Assembly: GCF_028069655.1 (NCBI RefSeq)
Contig: NZ_JAMCOS010000001.1
Span: forward strand, 1,456,001-1,520,000
DNA from: Acidovorax sp. NCPPB 4044
GTDB lineage: Bacteria > Pseudomonadota > Gammaproteobacteria > Burkholderiales > Burkholderiaceae_C
Reading direction: 5' to 3'
DNA: 64,000 bases
Shown here: in pieces, positions 25,602-34,198 of the stretch
How the letters are laid out: each line of letters begins with the position of its first letter
How positions within the stretch are numbered: position 1 is the stretch's first letter
Made by a program: the position numbers and the translations under genes
The notes under the pieces: generated by a model
Database searches by the model: none
What the model was told of the DNA's origin: nothing
Seen by the model: only the letters and a program-made list of their open reading frames with translations

Positions 25602-25799
25602 TGGATCCGGGTCGATTCAGTCTGCGGCAGCAGGCTTCCTTTTTTTGAGATCTTTTCGACTGTCCTGGAGCAGGACGCCTGGCGGCTACCCGCGCCAGAT
25701 CTTTTCTCGGGCGCAGGACGCAATACCATTGCCTGAGCCGCGCTTCTCAGTAGGTGAGTGGCTGCTGGAAGAAACATCATCAAGACAAGGGAGGGAACC

Positions 25800-27296
25800 A
25801 TGGCAAGCACTTCCGAGGAGTACACGCACGACCTCATCGATGCGGATGCAATCGATTCACCGGATGAGGAGTCCCAGGGGCCGAAAACCGAAGAGGAATG
25901 CCGGGTCAGCCTCAGTGTGATTGAGGTAGATGGTGAGGAGCTCGCGGAAGTGTTCGCTCATGGAGAGCCCTCGGAGGATGCAAACGACCCGGAGCCACCC
26001 AAAGTGCTTCTGGCACACGTCAGTTCCACTGAGATCCTCATGTTCCCGAGGGTGTCGGCCGCTTACCGCTCCACGTTCCTCGAGCAAAAATATGACCAGA
26101 TCGCCAGGATCCGCATACCGGGCGATTGGAATGTCCCGCAGGACATCTACGAGTTCAATGAATTGCTTGACGATCTTCCCGTGGGCTTCTCGCGGCGTGC
26201 GTCGCGTGGCCTCGGGCTCAAGTGGGAAAATCGTTTGATCATCGAGGCCATCGAACGTGCGACTGCCGCGACCGAACTCCAGTTGGTCGACGGCGACGAG
26301 GCCTCGCTTTCGGATGAGACCTTCTCGCTGGGACGGCGGTTGTTCGACCGTGTCCGCAAGGGGATGGCGCAGATCGGCCGAAAATCGCAATTCCGGGCGC
26401 TACAGGACAGGCGGTTCCTTGCGCACAACGAGATAGTGCATCCGATCGACGGGGAGCTTTATCCGAAGCAGGTGCGCGAAGCCAGACCCGGCGAGTTCTT
26501 TGCGTTGGCGCAACTGAGCACTCGCGACCAGCAGCGCAGCGCGGGAGATCGCGCTGCCGCCACGGATCTCGTCAGGCGAGACGTTTCACAGATCGCGCGG
26601 GACAACCCTCGCGCGCTGCTTGAGTTGCGTTCGGAAATCGAGCGGGTAACGCTCGGAGAGTTGATCGATCGCTTTGACGCGCTGCTTCAGCGGAATCCGG
26701 ACGAACGGGTCTGGCAGACGTTCTTCGAGACACATCCGTTCGTCCTGAGTATCGCTTTTCCGCACCCAGTGCTGCTGATACGGGGACAGGCGTACGTAGG
26801 GGGAGCGACGATCGACGGGAAGGGCGAGACCATTGCCGATTTTCTTTTCCGGAACCGACTTACGGGCTCGGTTGCCATCGTGGAGATCAAGACAGCGCGC
26901 ACTCACCTGCTTCAGAAAAAGACCTTCCGCGGGACCATGCACGCCGCACATTCCGACCTGTGCGCCGCAATCTCACAAGCTCTGGATCAGCGCGCGGAAC
27001 TCACCAAGAATTTCCATGCGCGTGGCCAACATCCCGACATGGAGGGAACGCACGTGTGGCATGTCCATTGTCTTGTGGTGGCTGGGAAGACTCCCGAAAC
27101 GCGCGACAAGCGCGGATCCCTGGACCTTTTCCGCAGCGCGACGAAGGATGTGGCCGTGATCACGTTCGACGAGTTGCTGGAGAAATTGCGGGCCATCCAT
27201 CACGCGATGTCGGCTGGCAGTACAGGCGCTCCCGGGTCCGTTGCCCAAAACGCGGGGCCATCTCCAACATCGGGCGGGCCCGACACGGACCGCTGA
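25800..27296 (+). CDS. sduA: Shedu anti-phage protein SduA (DUF4263)
   Basis: A 498-aa protein with GGAGGGAACC before the ATG at 25800. The C-terminal third is the DUF4263 core: ERVWQTFFETHPFVLS (about 302-317), a GGATIDGKGETIADFLFRN segment with D347, and IVEIKTARTHLL with E362 and K364. Together these give a D...ExK nuclease site. They are followed by the FRGTMHAAHSDLCAAISQAL helix, characteristic of Shedu proteins, which are single-gene anti-phage defence nucleases. The N-terminal 290 residues are a variable sensing region. The gene is opposite in strand to the ICE, follows the IS element by 180 bp, and converges on the 109-aa ICE gene. Confidence 0.88.
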   Translation: MASTSEEYTHDLIDADAIDSPDEESQGPKTEEECRVSLSVIEVDGEELAEVFAHGEPSEDANDPEPPKVLLAHVSSTEILMFPRVSAAYRSTFLEQKYDQIARIRIPGDWNVPQDIYEFNELLDDLPVGFSRRASRGLGLKWENRLIIEAIERATAATELQLVDGDEASLSDETFSLGRRLFDRVRKGMAQIGRKSQFRALQDRRFLAHNEIVHPIDGELYPKQVREARPGEFFALAQLSTRDQQRSAGDRAAATDLVRRDVSQIARDNPRALLELRSEIERVTLGELIDRFDALLQRNPDERVWQTFFETHPFVLSIAFPHPVLLIRGQAYVGGATIDGKGETIADFLFRNRLTGSVAIVEIKTARTHLLQKKTFRGTMHAAHSDLCAAISQALDQRAELTKNFHARGQHPDMEGTHVWHVHCLVVAGKTPETRDKRGSLDLFRSATKDVAVITFDELLEKLRAIHHAMSAGSTGAPGSVAQNAGPSPTSGGPDTDR

Positions 27297-27314
27297 CGGC
27301 GAGCTGCCCGCCAC

Positions 27315-27644
27315 TCACCCACGCAGCTTCGGGGCGATCCGCTTTCCCTCCCGGAAGTGCGGATGTCCAGGGCTCCGTTGACACCCGCCGGTCTCGACCT
27401 CGCCCAACAGGCGCATCGCGTGCGCGCCGGCCCACCGCTCCACCGAGCGCATGCCCGCAGCCTGCGAACAAAAATACGCATGGGGGTGTCGGGTCGCGCT
27501 TCCACGATGGCGATTGACATAGGCGATCCATCGCCCATCGGGGAACACCGTGCCGGCAACGCTCGCGACGATGGAGCCGCGACACTTCAGCCAGGCCGTT
27601 CCCCATTGGTCCGTGTCCCACGCGAAGTCGTCCGGAAGCGCCAT
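27315..27644 (-). CDS. Conserved ICE hypothetical protein
   Basis: A 109-aa protein. The segment DTDQWGTAWLKCRGSIVASVAGTVFPDGRWIAYVNRH is a beta-hairpin-rich domain seen in small proteins of this ICE class. RSVERWAGAHAMRLLGEVE forms a C-terminal helix. The downstream part of the transcript has been displaced by the Shedu/IS insertion, so this gene now ends 18 bases from the Shedu stop. A perfect 14-bp inverted repeat stands 14 bases before its start (27658-27690). Confidence 0.7.
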   Translation of the reverse strand: MALPDDFAWDTDQWGTAWLKCRGSIVASVAGTVFPDGRWIAYVNRHRGSATRHPHAYFCSQAAGMRSVERWAGAHAMRLLGEVETGGCQRSPGHPHFREGKRIAPKLRG

Positions 27645-27657
27645 GCGGGCATGCTAC

Positions 27658-27690
27658 CGACCGGCATCTCACGGGCTGAGATGCCGGTCG
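27658..27690 (-). promoter_or_regulatory. 14-bp perfect hairpin before the 109-aa ICE gene
   Basis: Arms 27658-27671 and 27677-27690 are exact complements with a 5-base loop. There is no T-run, so this is not a simple terminator. It is a leader hairpin or a protein-binding site. The rest of 27645-27840 shows nothing. Confidence 0.6.
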
Positions 27691-27840
27691 TATCGATGGA
27701 TGCCGCATAGGCGCTGCTCGGGCGCCCCCAGGTCGAGCGGCCTCATGGCCCCGGGTCGGCATGGGTATCCTCGCGCGGCTGCAGTGCCGGCGCCATCGGA
27801 AATCCGTACGCCGCGCGTCGCGGAATCTCCCGCCAATGCG

Positions 27841-29274
27841 TCAGGACTTCCCTACCAGGCTGCGTCTGAGGCGTGCGCCGAGCCAGGCGACGCAGGGGAC
27901 GGCCATAGAGTTGCCGATGGCGCGGTAGCGCGGCGCGTCGGCGGCCGGTTTGCCCCGGTACGGCACCAGCGTGTGGTCGTCGGGCATGCCTTGCAGGCGT
28001 TCGCATTCCCGCGGCATCAGGCGACGCACGCGCCAGCGCAGTCCCCATGCCGTGTCGCCGTCCTCCAGCGCACAGACGTAGTGGTCTTCGTGGGCGGCGG
28101 CCTGCAGCACCATCGGCCGTCCTTGTCCTGCCTTGCCACCGCCGGTCGACAGGGCGCCGGCGATCTGGCCATGGTCGGACTCCCAGCGCACTTCGCTGCG
28201 CGAATTCTGGGCGAAGGCGATGGCCGGGACGACGCAGGCACGCAGCGTCGGGGACCGCTCGATTTCCGTATCGGCGCCGCAGCCCTGGGCGGTGTACGCG
28301 ATGATGGGCACGCCCTTGCCGGTGCCGTCCTCGCCGGAGCCCTTGCCGCCGTTCGCCGTGTCCAGTGTATGGCTGATGGCACCGGCCACCGACTGGACGA
28401 GCATCGTCTCGGTTGAGAGATCGAAGCGCGGCGGCGCACCCATCGGGCAGGCCGCGACATCGGCGGGCCCCCGCCCGTTGCCGAATCCCAGGGAGACGGA
28501 GACCGTGCCATACGGGGAGGTCAGTCCGGACGATCGGCCTGCTGCTGGAGCGCCCGCTCCAGCTGCGCGGGCAGCGCCTTGCCACGGCGTGAGGCCCGGC
28601 GAAGGATCCCCACGCACGCCCTCCTGCTCAAAAAGTATTTCTGCGGGATCGATGTGGTCTCCACCACTTGCCACAAGAAACACACGGCGGCGGCGCTGGG
28701 CGACGCCGAAGTATTGGGCGTCGAGCACACGCCAGGCGATGCGGCGCCGGGGTCCAGACACACAACCTGCGTTCGTCCACCTTGGCCCTGGCGGTTCGAG
28801 CGGAAGGTCTTCGCCGGCCAGTGCGCCCAGCAGGCAGCCGAAGGCGTTGCCGCGATCGCTGAGGACGCCCGGGACGTTTTCCCAGACGAGCGTGGCCGGC
28901 GGGCGGCGGGAACGGGCGCGGACTTGGTCGATGGCATTGGCGATCTCCACGTAGGCCAGGGTGAGCGCGCCGCGCGGATCGGACAGACCCTGGCGGGCGC
29001 CCGCGACGCTGAAGGACTGGCAGGGCGTGCCGCCCACCAGGATGTCGGGTGCCGGGATTTCGCGGGCGCGGAGGCGCCGCGCCAGGTGCGCCATGTCGCC
29101 GAGGTTCGGCACGTGCGGGTAACGGTGCGCGAGCACCGCGCTCGCGAACGCATCGGTCTCGGAGAACCAGGCCGGTTTGAGCCCGAGCGGCTCCCAGGCA
29201 AGGCTCACCGCCTCGATGCCGCTGCAGACGCTGCCGTACGCGATGTCGTTGTTCGTTTGGGGCGAGGGGTTCAT
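27841..29274 (-). CDS. C5-cytosine DNA methyltransferase
   Basis: A 477-aa methyltransferase with the ordered motifs of the Dcm/M.HhaI family: YGSVCSGIEAVSLAWEPLG (motif I), GGTPCQSFSVAG (motif IV; catalytic Cys near 85), WENVPGVLSD (motif VI), QRRRRVFLVA (motif VIII) and YRAIGNSMAVPCVAWLG (motif X). A variable target-recognition region lies between about 240 and 400. AGGAG precedes the ATG at 29274. No restriction endonuclease is adjacent, so it is an orphan methylase. In ICEs these commonly shield the incoming element from host restriction; that role is inferred. Confidence 0.92.
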   Translation of the reverse strand: MNPSPQTNNDIAYGSVCSGIEAVSLAWEPLGLKPAWFSETDAFASAVLAHRYPHVPNLGDMAHLARRLRAREIPAPDILVGGTPCQSFSVAGARQGLSDPRGALTLAYVEIANAIDQVRARSRRPPATLVWENVPGVLSDRGNAFGCLLGALAGEDLPLEPPGPRWTNAGCVSGPRRRIAWRVLDAQYFGVAQRRRRVFLVASGGDHIDPAEILFEQEGVRGDPSPGLTPWQGAARAAGAGAPAAGRSSGLTSPYGTVSVSLGFGNGRGPADVAACPMGAPPRFDLSTETMLVQSVAGAISHTLDTANGGKGSGEDGTGKGVPIIAYTAQGCGADTEIERSPTLRACVVPAIAFAQNSRSEVRWESDHGQIAGALSTGGGKAGQGRPMVLQAAAHEDHYVCALEDGDTAWGLRWRVRRLMPRECERLQGMPDDHTLVPYRGKPAADAPRYRAIGNSMAVPCVAWLGARLRRSLVGKS

Positions 29275-29514
29275 CGTGGGCTCCTGTTCGTGGGGGGACG
29301 TCAGGAGAAAGGCGCCAAGGACCGTGCGGTCCTCGGCTGGCGAGCAAGGTGCCACCTGTGGCGAACAGATCACGCGGTCGCGGTAGGAACCTCGCGCTGC
29401 CCGCATATCACCCGGCCCGTGTCGTGGCTTGGGCCGCAAATCCCTGGCACGCATCCGCGCACAAAGGGTGCCTGTGGTTTCGCCGGTAGGCGCCGGCGGG
29501 GACTGCCGTTGACC

Positions 29515-29567
29515 CGACGGGCCTCCAGGCGACCCGCATGGATGGCGGATCGCCTGGAGGCCCGTCG
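29515..29567. repeat. 18-bp perfect inverted repeat with 17-base loop
   Basis: Arms 29515-29532 and 29550-29567 are exact complements. The pairing can be extended outward by CCGTTG/CAACGG after a small bulge. It lies in the 544-bp gap between the methyltransferase and topoisomerase genes, which otherwise holds only the 7-bp tandem repeat. No T-run follows on either strand. Confidence 0.8.
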
Positions 29568-29733
29568 GCAACGGAAACAAGGACTGGAACGCGCCGTGGC
29601 GGCGTGCGAAGAAATCCGCCTTCCCGCCAGCGGGGACGACGCCCTGCCGGCGGGCACGCTTCGCAGAAGGCTGTGCATGCTGGGAACCTCGCGGGTGGCG
29701 CGAGGACGCCGCACCCTCGGTGCGGGCGGGAAT

Positions 29734-29803
29734 GAGAAACGGGAAACGGGAAACGGGAAATGGGAAACGAGAGACGAGAGACGAGAGACGAGAGACGAGA
29801 GAT
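29734..29803. repeat. Ten tandem copies of a degenerate 7-bp unit
   Basis: Five GGGAAAC-type units followed by five GAGAGAC-type units without interruption. Similar 7-bp arrays are scattered between genes in Xanthomonadaceae, as I recall. It is 15 bases from the topoisomerase stop and could vary in copy number. Confidence 0.9.
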
Positions 29804-29818
29804 GCAAGCCAGCCGGAA

Positions 29819-31864
29819 CTAGCGGTGTGCGCGAGCGGATCGGGCCTTGGATCGTGCCCGCCCGTCCTTGCCCGCTTGCGCGGATGCGACCGGGGCCGTG
29901 CCCTTGCAGTCGGGGTAGCGGCAGCAGGACCAGAACGCTCCGCTCTTGCCGGTGCGCTGGCGCGTCGCCGCGCCGCACAGCGGACAGGGCGGGCCGGCGA
30001 GCACGCGCAGGGCGAGGGTCGTGCCGCGATGCTGCTGCACCAGCTGCGAGACCCAGGCGGACTGCTTCTCGACGAAGGAGTCCAGCCCCATCTGCCGCGC
30101 TTCGATCATGTCCAGCGCCTGTTCCCAGATCGCCGTGGTGCCCGGGTCCGCGATGGCTGCGGGAACCGCGTCGATGAGCGTCATCGCGGTATCCGATGCC
30201 CGGACCGAGCGGCCCTTGCGAACCAGGAATGCCCGGGCGATCAGGCCGCTGATGATGCTCGCGCGCGTGGCCTCCGTGCCGATGCCGGTGGTGTCCTTGA
30301 GCTTTTGCTTCAAGCGCGGATCGGTCACGAGCCTGGCGACCGTCTTCATCGCCTTGACGAGCTCGCCCTGGGTATAGGGCCGGGGCGGCTGGGTGCGCAG
30401 CGATTTCAGATCCACTGCGCCGACCTGGCAGGACATTCCGTCTTGCAGCGCCGGGAGCACCTGCTCGCGTGGAGCCTCTTCGCTGCCTTCGGCCTCTGCA
30501 TCGACCGCTGGCGCAGGCAGAGACGGTGGCGAGAATGCCTGTTGCCAGCCGGGGGCGACGATCCGCTTGCCGACCGCCTGCAGTGTCTCGCCGCCGCAGG
30601 CCAGGCGCACGCTCGTCCGGTCGAACTCATGGTGGGGAAGGAACTGTGCGAGGTAGTGGGCGCGGATGAGCCGGTACACCGCGAGCTCCTTGGCGGACAT
30701 CGCGGAGAGATCGGCGGGCTCCAGCGTAGGGATGATGGCGTGGTGCGCGGAGAGCTTCGCATCGTTCCAGGCGCGGGAGCGTTGGTGCAGATCGAGATGG
30801 GCGATCAGCGGGTGCAGGGCGGGATCGGTCTTCAGGAGGCTGCCGATGACCGTGGGGACCTCGGCGAGCATGCTCTCGGGCAGGTAGCCCGCGTCGGTGC
30901 GCGGATAGGTCGTCGCCTTGTGCGTCTCGTAGAGGGCCTGCGCGATGTCCAGGGTCTCCTGCACCTCCAGGCCGAGGCGTCGTGAACAGACTTCCTGCAG
31001 CGTGCTCAGATCGAAGGGAAGGGGAGGGCCTTCGCGCACGCGCTCGGTATCGACGTGCGCGACCTGCGCCGTGCCCGCGGCGCGAAGGGCCTCGGCCGCC
31101 TGGCGCGCGATGGTCTGGTGCAGACAGCGCCCCGCGTCGTCCGTTGAGGTGCGTGGCGCAAGCCAGTGCGCCGAGAGCGCTGAGCCCGCCGCAGAAAGAG
31201 AAACGTCGATGGACCAGAATGGGACGGGCACGAATGCCGCGATCTCGCGGTCGCGGTCCACGACCAGTTTGAGGGTGGGCGTCTGCACACGCCCCACCGA
31301 CAGCACACCGTCATGGCCGGCTTGGCGCCCTAGCAGCGTGAACAGGCGGGTGAGATTGATGCCGATGAGCCAGTCGGCGCGGGAGCGCGCGAGCGCGCAG
31401 TGGTAGAGGGAAAGCGTGTCTTCCGAGGCCCGCAGCGCGCCGAATGCCTTGCGGATCGACGCATCGGTGAGCGCCGACAGCCACAGGCGCTGGATCGGTC
31501 CGCGGTAGCCGCAGTAGTCGATCAGTTCGCGGGCGATCATCTCACCTTCGCGATCGGCGTCCGTGGCGATGATGAGCTCGGACGCCTGTGCCAGCAGCCG
31601 TTGAACGACCTTGAATTGCGCGGCGCTGCGTGCCTTGACGACCCAGCGCCACTGCGCAGGAACGATCGGCAGCGTCTCCAGCGTCCAGCGCTGGAAGTGC
31701 TCGCCGTAGGCCTGCGGGGGCGCGGCCTCGATCAGGTGGCCGATGCCCCAGGTGACTTTGATGCCCGGCCCACCGAGGCAACCGGCTTCGCGCTGGTGTG
31801 CGCCCAGGACCCGGGCGATGTCCTTGCCCTGGGAAGGCTTCTCGCAGAGCACCACGCGCAGCAT
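29819..31864 (-). CDS. topB: DNA topoisomerase III (type IA) of the ICE
   Basis: A 681-aa type IA topoisomerase. The Toprim domain starts MLRVVLCEKPSQGKDIARVLG and carries IIATDADREGEMIARELID with the metal-binding DxD. The core has SVGRVQTPTLKLVVDRD, and the active-site tyrosine is in ATTYPRTDAGYLPESM. The C-terminal zinc module (CPLCGAATRQRT ... CCRYPDCKGT) is intact. It resolves single-strand interlinks and is a hallmark of clc/PFGI-1 ICEs, where it sits downstream of ssb as here. The 190-bp gap to ssb holds a 17-bp direct repeat. Confidence 0.93.
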   Translation of the reverse strand: MLRVVLCEKPSQGKDIARVLGAHQREAGCLGGPGIKVTWGIGHLIEAAPPQAYGEHFQRWTLETLPIVPAQWRWVVKARSAAQFKVVQRLLAQASELIIATDADREGEMIARELIDYCGYRGPIQRLWLSALTDASIRKAFGALRASEDTLSLYHCALARSRADWLIGINLTRLFTLLGRQAGHDGVLSVGRVQTPTLKLVVDRDREIAAFVPVPFWSIDVSLSAAGSALSAHWLAPRTSTDDAGRCLHQTIARQAAEALRAAGTAQVAHVDTERVREGPPLPFDLSTLQEVCSRRLGLEVQETLDIAQALYETHKATTYPRTDAGYLPESMLAEVPTVIGSLLKTDPALHPLIAHLDLHQRSRAWNDAKLSAHHAIIPTLEPADLSAMSAKELAVYRLIRAHYLAQFLPHHEFDRTSVRLACGGETLQAVGKRIVAPGWQQAFSPPSLPAPAVDAEAEGSEEAPREQVLPALQDGMSCQVGAVDLKSLRTQPPRPYTQGELVKAMKTVARLVTDPRLKQKLKDTTGIGTEATRASIISGLIARAFLVRKGRSVRASDTAMTLIDAVPAAIADPGTTAIWEQALDMIEARQMGLDSFVEKQSAWVSQLVQQHRGTTLALRVLAGPPCPLCGAATRQRTGKSGAFWSCCRYPDCKGTAPVASAQAGKDGRARSKARSARAHR

Positions 31865-31991
31865 GAAGCGGCCTCCCGTAGAAAATGCATGACTTCTATC
31901 GAATGGCCGTCAGCATCGCGGGTGCGGGGCGGCATGGCTGCCCACAACGCGCGCACCGCACGCTCCGGTTTGCCGCGCCGCCGATCGATAC

Positions 31992-32035
31992 CCATCGCAT
32001 GTTGATATCCATCGCATGTTGATATCCATCGCATG
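31992..32035. repeat. 17-bp direct repeat, 2.6 copies, upstream of topB
   Basis: Two exact copies of CCATCGCATGTTGATAT and ten bases of a third stand head to tail. They begin 20 bases after the ssb stop and about 130 bases before the topB start. GATATC and GCATGC palindromes are embedded. Iteron-like or operator function is possible. Confidence 0.85.
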
Positions 32036-32054
32036 CGTTGGTGTCCTGGGTCTG

Positions 32055-32441
32055 CTATTCGCCGGTGTTTCCCGGCTTGGGACTGAGGTGCACTGCCTCC
32101 AGGCGGTACGGCAGGATGCCAACGCTGCGCGCGTCCACCTTGTACGTCGTGTGCGGCTCGCCCTCGGCGTCGGTCCAGTCGTCGCGTTCCAGGTGTCCGC
32201 GCACGATCACGCGCATGCCCTTGGCGAACAGCGTCGCCCAATGCTCCGCGTCGCGGTGCCACCAGTCCACGGGAGCCCAGAATCCGCCGCGGTCGTCGTA
32301 GGCGCCGTCCTTGTTCGGCACGGGATTGTCGAAGTACACGTTCAGGCGCAGCACGCGCCGCGGCTCGTCGTTTCCGTTCGGATACTCGTCGAACTTCGGT
32401 GGCGAGCCGATGTTGCCTTCGCCGTGGAAGTGGGTGCTCAT
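32055..32441 (-). CDS. ssb: ICE single-stranded DNA-binding protein
   Basis: A 128-aa OB-fold protein starting MSTHFHGEGNIGSPP. RVLRLNVYFDNPVPN, FWAPVDWWHRDAEHWATLFAKGMRVIVRGHLERDDW and TTYKVDARSVGILPYRL match the short SSB found in PFGI-1-class elements. It lacks the acidic DDDIPF-type tail of host SSB, so host partner recruitment may differ. AAGGAG lies before the ATG. It probably coats the transferred single strand and works with the topoisomerase downstream. Confidence 0.88.
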   Translation of the reverse strand: MSTHFHGEGNIGSPPKFDEYPNGNDEPRRVLRLNVYFDNPVPNKDGAYDDRGGFWAPVDWWHRDAEHWATLFAKGMRVIVRGHLERDDWTDAEGEPHTTYKVDARSVGILPYRLEAVHLSPKPGNTGE

Positions 32442-32585
32442 GCGGAATCTCCTTGTTGCGTTTCGGGGGGAGGAAAACTCGTCGGGCGAGCGCATGTCGC
32501 CGCGCCGGTGGTGGGCCGGCGTCGACGACACGGAGGCGATGCGCCCGTGCGCCGCGCTTGCGTGCCCGGTTCCCGGTGCGCAGCG

Positions 32586-33122
32586 TCATGGCGGCGACCT
32601 GCCCGGGACCGGTGCGTGCCGGCGCAGGAGGCAGGCGTCGGCGTGCCCCAGCTTGTCGGCGCATTCCTGGGCCTGCCGCCCCAGCGTGTGCAGCAGGCTC
32701 ACCTGCATGTTGATCACCGCGCGCTGGACCTCCATGGCGTGCAGATCGCCCAGAAGGCCTTGCGGAGTGGCGGCGCTCTCCATGAGCTCCTGCCACAGCG
32801 CCACGCCCATGGCGGAGCGGTCGTGCCTGCGCCAGCGCAGAAACCGTGTCCCAGCGCCGGTGTTCTGCAGGGCCAGTTGCACGTCCAGCAGCAGGAACGG
32901 GTACCGGTTGGCCTGCGCCAGCACACGGCGCTGCGCCATGGCGATGAGGTCGTCCCGCAGCGCGTGGCATTCGCTGGCCCAGGCCTCCAGAGGCCCCTTA
33001 CCTTTAAAAGGCTGTAAAAGGCCTTTTAGAGAGGCCGCCTGTCGCAGGCCGCGGAAGTCCGCCTGTTCCAGCGGCACGAAGCGCCTGTCTTCGAAGCCGG
33101 GCGGTGGTGCGGTCTCCCTCAT
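32586..33122 (-). CDS. DUF3158 family ICE protein
   Basis: A 178-aa mostly helical protein (ASLKGLLQPFKGKGPLEAWASECHALRDDLIAMAQRRVLAQANRYPF...). These features belong to DUF3158, confined to ICEs of this class and always near ssb. It has a Cys-containing C-terminus and no catalytic motif. The start overlaps the TIGR03761 stop by four bases, so the pair is coupled. A role in replication or regulation is inferred from position, which matches the inrR-ssb region of ICEclc. Confidence 0.85.
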   Translation of the reverse strand: MRETAPPPGFEDRRFVPLEQADFRGLRQAASLKGLLQPFKGKGPLEAWASECHALRDDLIAMAQRRVLAQANRYPFLLLDVQLALQNTGAGTRFLRWRRHDRSAMGVALWQELMESAATPQGLLGDLHAMEVQRAVINMQVSLLHTLGRQAQECADKLGHADACLLRRHAPVPGRSPP

Positions 33123-33970
33123 GGCGCGTCGATCCCGCCCGTGCCGTCGTCCGCACCGGGCGCGGGTGAGCGTGTTTCGCCCACGGGGTCCGAACTGGAT
33201 GCACGGCTCGCAGCGTCGGTGGCATCGGATGCCTGCGTGGCTGCATCACCGACAACGTCGCTGGCCCTCGCCGATCGACCGAGGGCCGAGCGCCGCACCA
33301 CGGGCGGCGCATAGCGCGAGCGGCGCGTGCCCTCCAGCACGTCCTGCGGCAACTCGCCGAACTTCTCCAATGCCGCGCGGGCCGCCGCGTTCCTGGCCGC
33401 GAAGTCGTCCCGCGTGCAGCCTGAATAGCGGTACTGCTGCGCCAGAGAGAACAGGCTGCGTAGCGCGTGGGCGCCATCGTTGAGCCAGCGCTCCAGCGTG
33501 GAGCGATCGATGAGCGCGGTGTGGTGGGCCAGGATCAGCTTACGGGCCAGTTCGTCGTAGTCCGCGAGCAGGTAGACCGCCATGAAGCCCAGCTGCGCAT
33601 TGACGAAGAGCGGCAGGCGAATGGGCTGCACGTTGAGGTTGTCGCCCAGCGACAGGGCGGCGGGCACGTCGGTGAGCGCACGGTCTACTTGCTCGCGCAG
33701 TTGCCCCAGGGTGGTGTCGGTCTGCGACAGCTTCTCCTCGATGCGCAGCATCCACCAGTCGGAGTAGGGATCGTCCTGCTCGGCGCCGCGTTTCATCTTG
33801 TTCATCACCGCGATGTAGCCGTTGAGGCCAACGATGCCGGGTCGCCCATCGGCGGGCGCGCGCCCGTGCCAGATGCGGGAAGCGTGGTGGGTGTGCAGGG
33901 TCAGCGACATCGCGCTGCGCAGCGATCCGAGATTGAGCTGCAGGGCGGGCGGTGTGGGATCTTCGGCCAT
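33119..33970 (-). CDS. ICE protein TIGR03761 / PFL_4669 family
   Basis: A 283-aa protein starting MAEDPTPPALQLNLGSLRSAMSLTLHTHHASRIWHGR. The segment GIVGLNGYIAVMNKMKRGAEQDDPYSDWWMLRIEEKL is the family signature. It continues with a helical core and a Ser/Ala-rich tail of about 50 residues. A GTG 13 codons earlier is less likely. The gene lies downstream of two identical palindromes (34.08 and 34.20 kb) that may control it. Its function in the ICE is unknown. Confidence 0.88.
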   Translation of the reverse strand: MAEDPTPPALQLNLGSLRSAMSLTLHTHHASRIWHGRAPADGRPGIVGLNGYIAVMNKMKRGAEQDDPYSDWWMLRIEEKLSQTDTTLGQLREQVDRALTDVPAALSLGDNLNVQPIRLPLFVNAQLGFMAVYLLADYDELARKLILAHHTALIDRSTLERWLNDGAHALRSLFSLAQQYRYSGCTRDDFAARNAAARAALEKFGELPQDVLEGTRRSRYAPPVVRRSALGRSARASDVVGDAATQASDATDAASRASSSDPVGETRSPAPGADDGTGGIDAP

Positions 33971-34076
33971 GGACGACTCGCAAGGGGCTATACGAGACGC
34001 GAGCGTCACCGCCCGAAGGGAAGGCTGTCCGTCAACAACACGCAGCGGGAAGCCGCCTGATTGACCCGCTGGCGCC

Positions 34077-34091
34077 TATACCCTGGGTATA
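34077..34091. promoter_or_regulatory. 15-bp palindrome, proximal copy
   Basis: TATACCCTGGGTATA is a perfect palindrome with a single central base. It lies 107 bases upstream of the TIGR03761 start. TATACC could also serve as a -10 element on either strand, so a repressor bound here would block a promoter. Confidence 0.65.
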
Positions 34092-34198
34092 AACGTTGGC
34101 GCTGGCTGGCCGGATCGCGGGTCCATCCATCGCGGCTCGCCGCGCTGGGCACCCGCGCGCGCGCTCGCATGGGGGAGGAGCGCTGAGCGACCGAGCGC

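Larger units (their letters stand above)
24387..25619 (+). mobile_element. IS3-family insertion sequence, 1233 bp
   Basis: Imperfect terminal inverted repeats begin TGAATCGACCCGG at 24387 and are mirrored at 25607-25619; similarity extends about 28 bases inward through TAGACAC. The target duplication appears to be GTC (24384-24386 and 25620-25622). It contains overlapping orfA and orfB in the arrangement of IS3 elements. Both ends and both frames are intact, so it is probably still mobile. Confidence 0.92.

Noticed and set aside
29734..29803. Possible CRISPR array
   Set aside because: Units are 7 bp, contiguous and without spacers.
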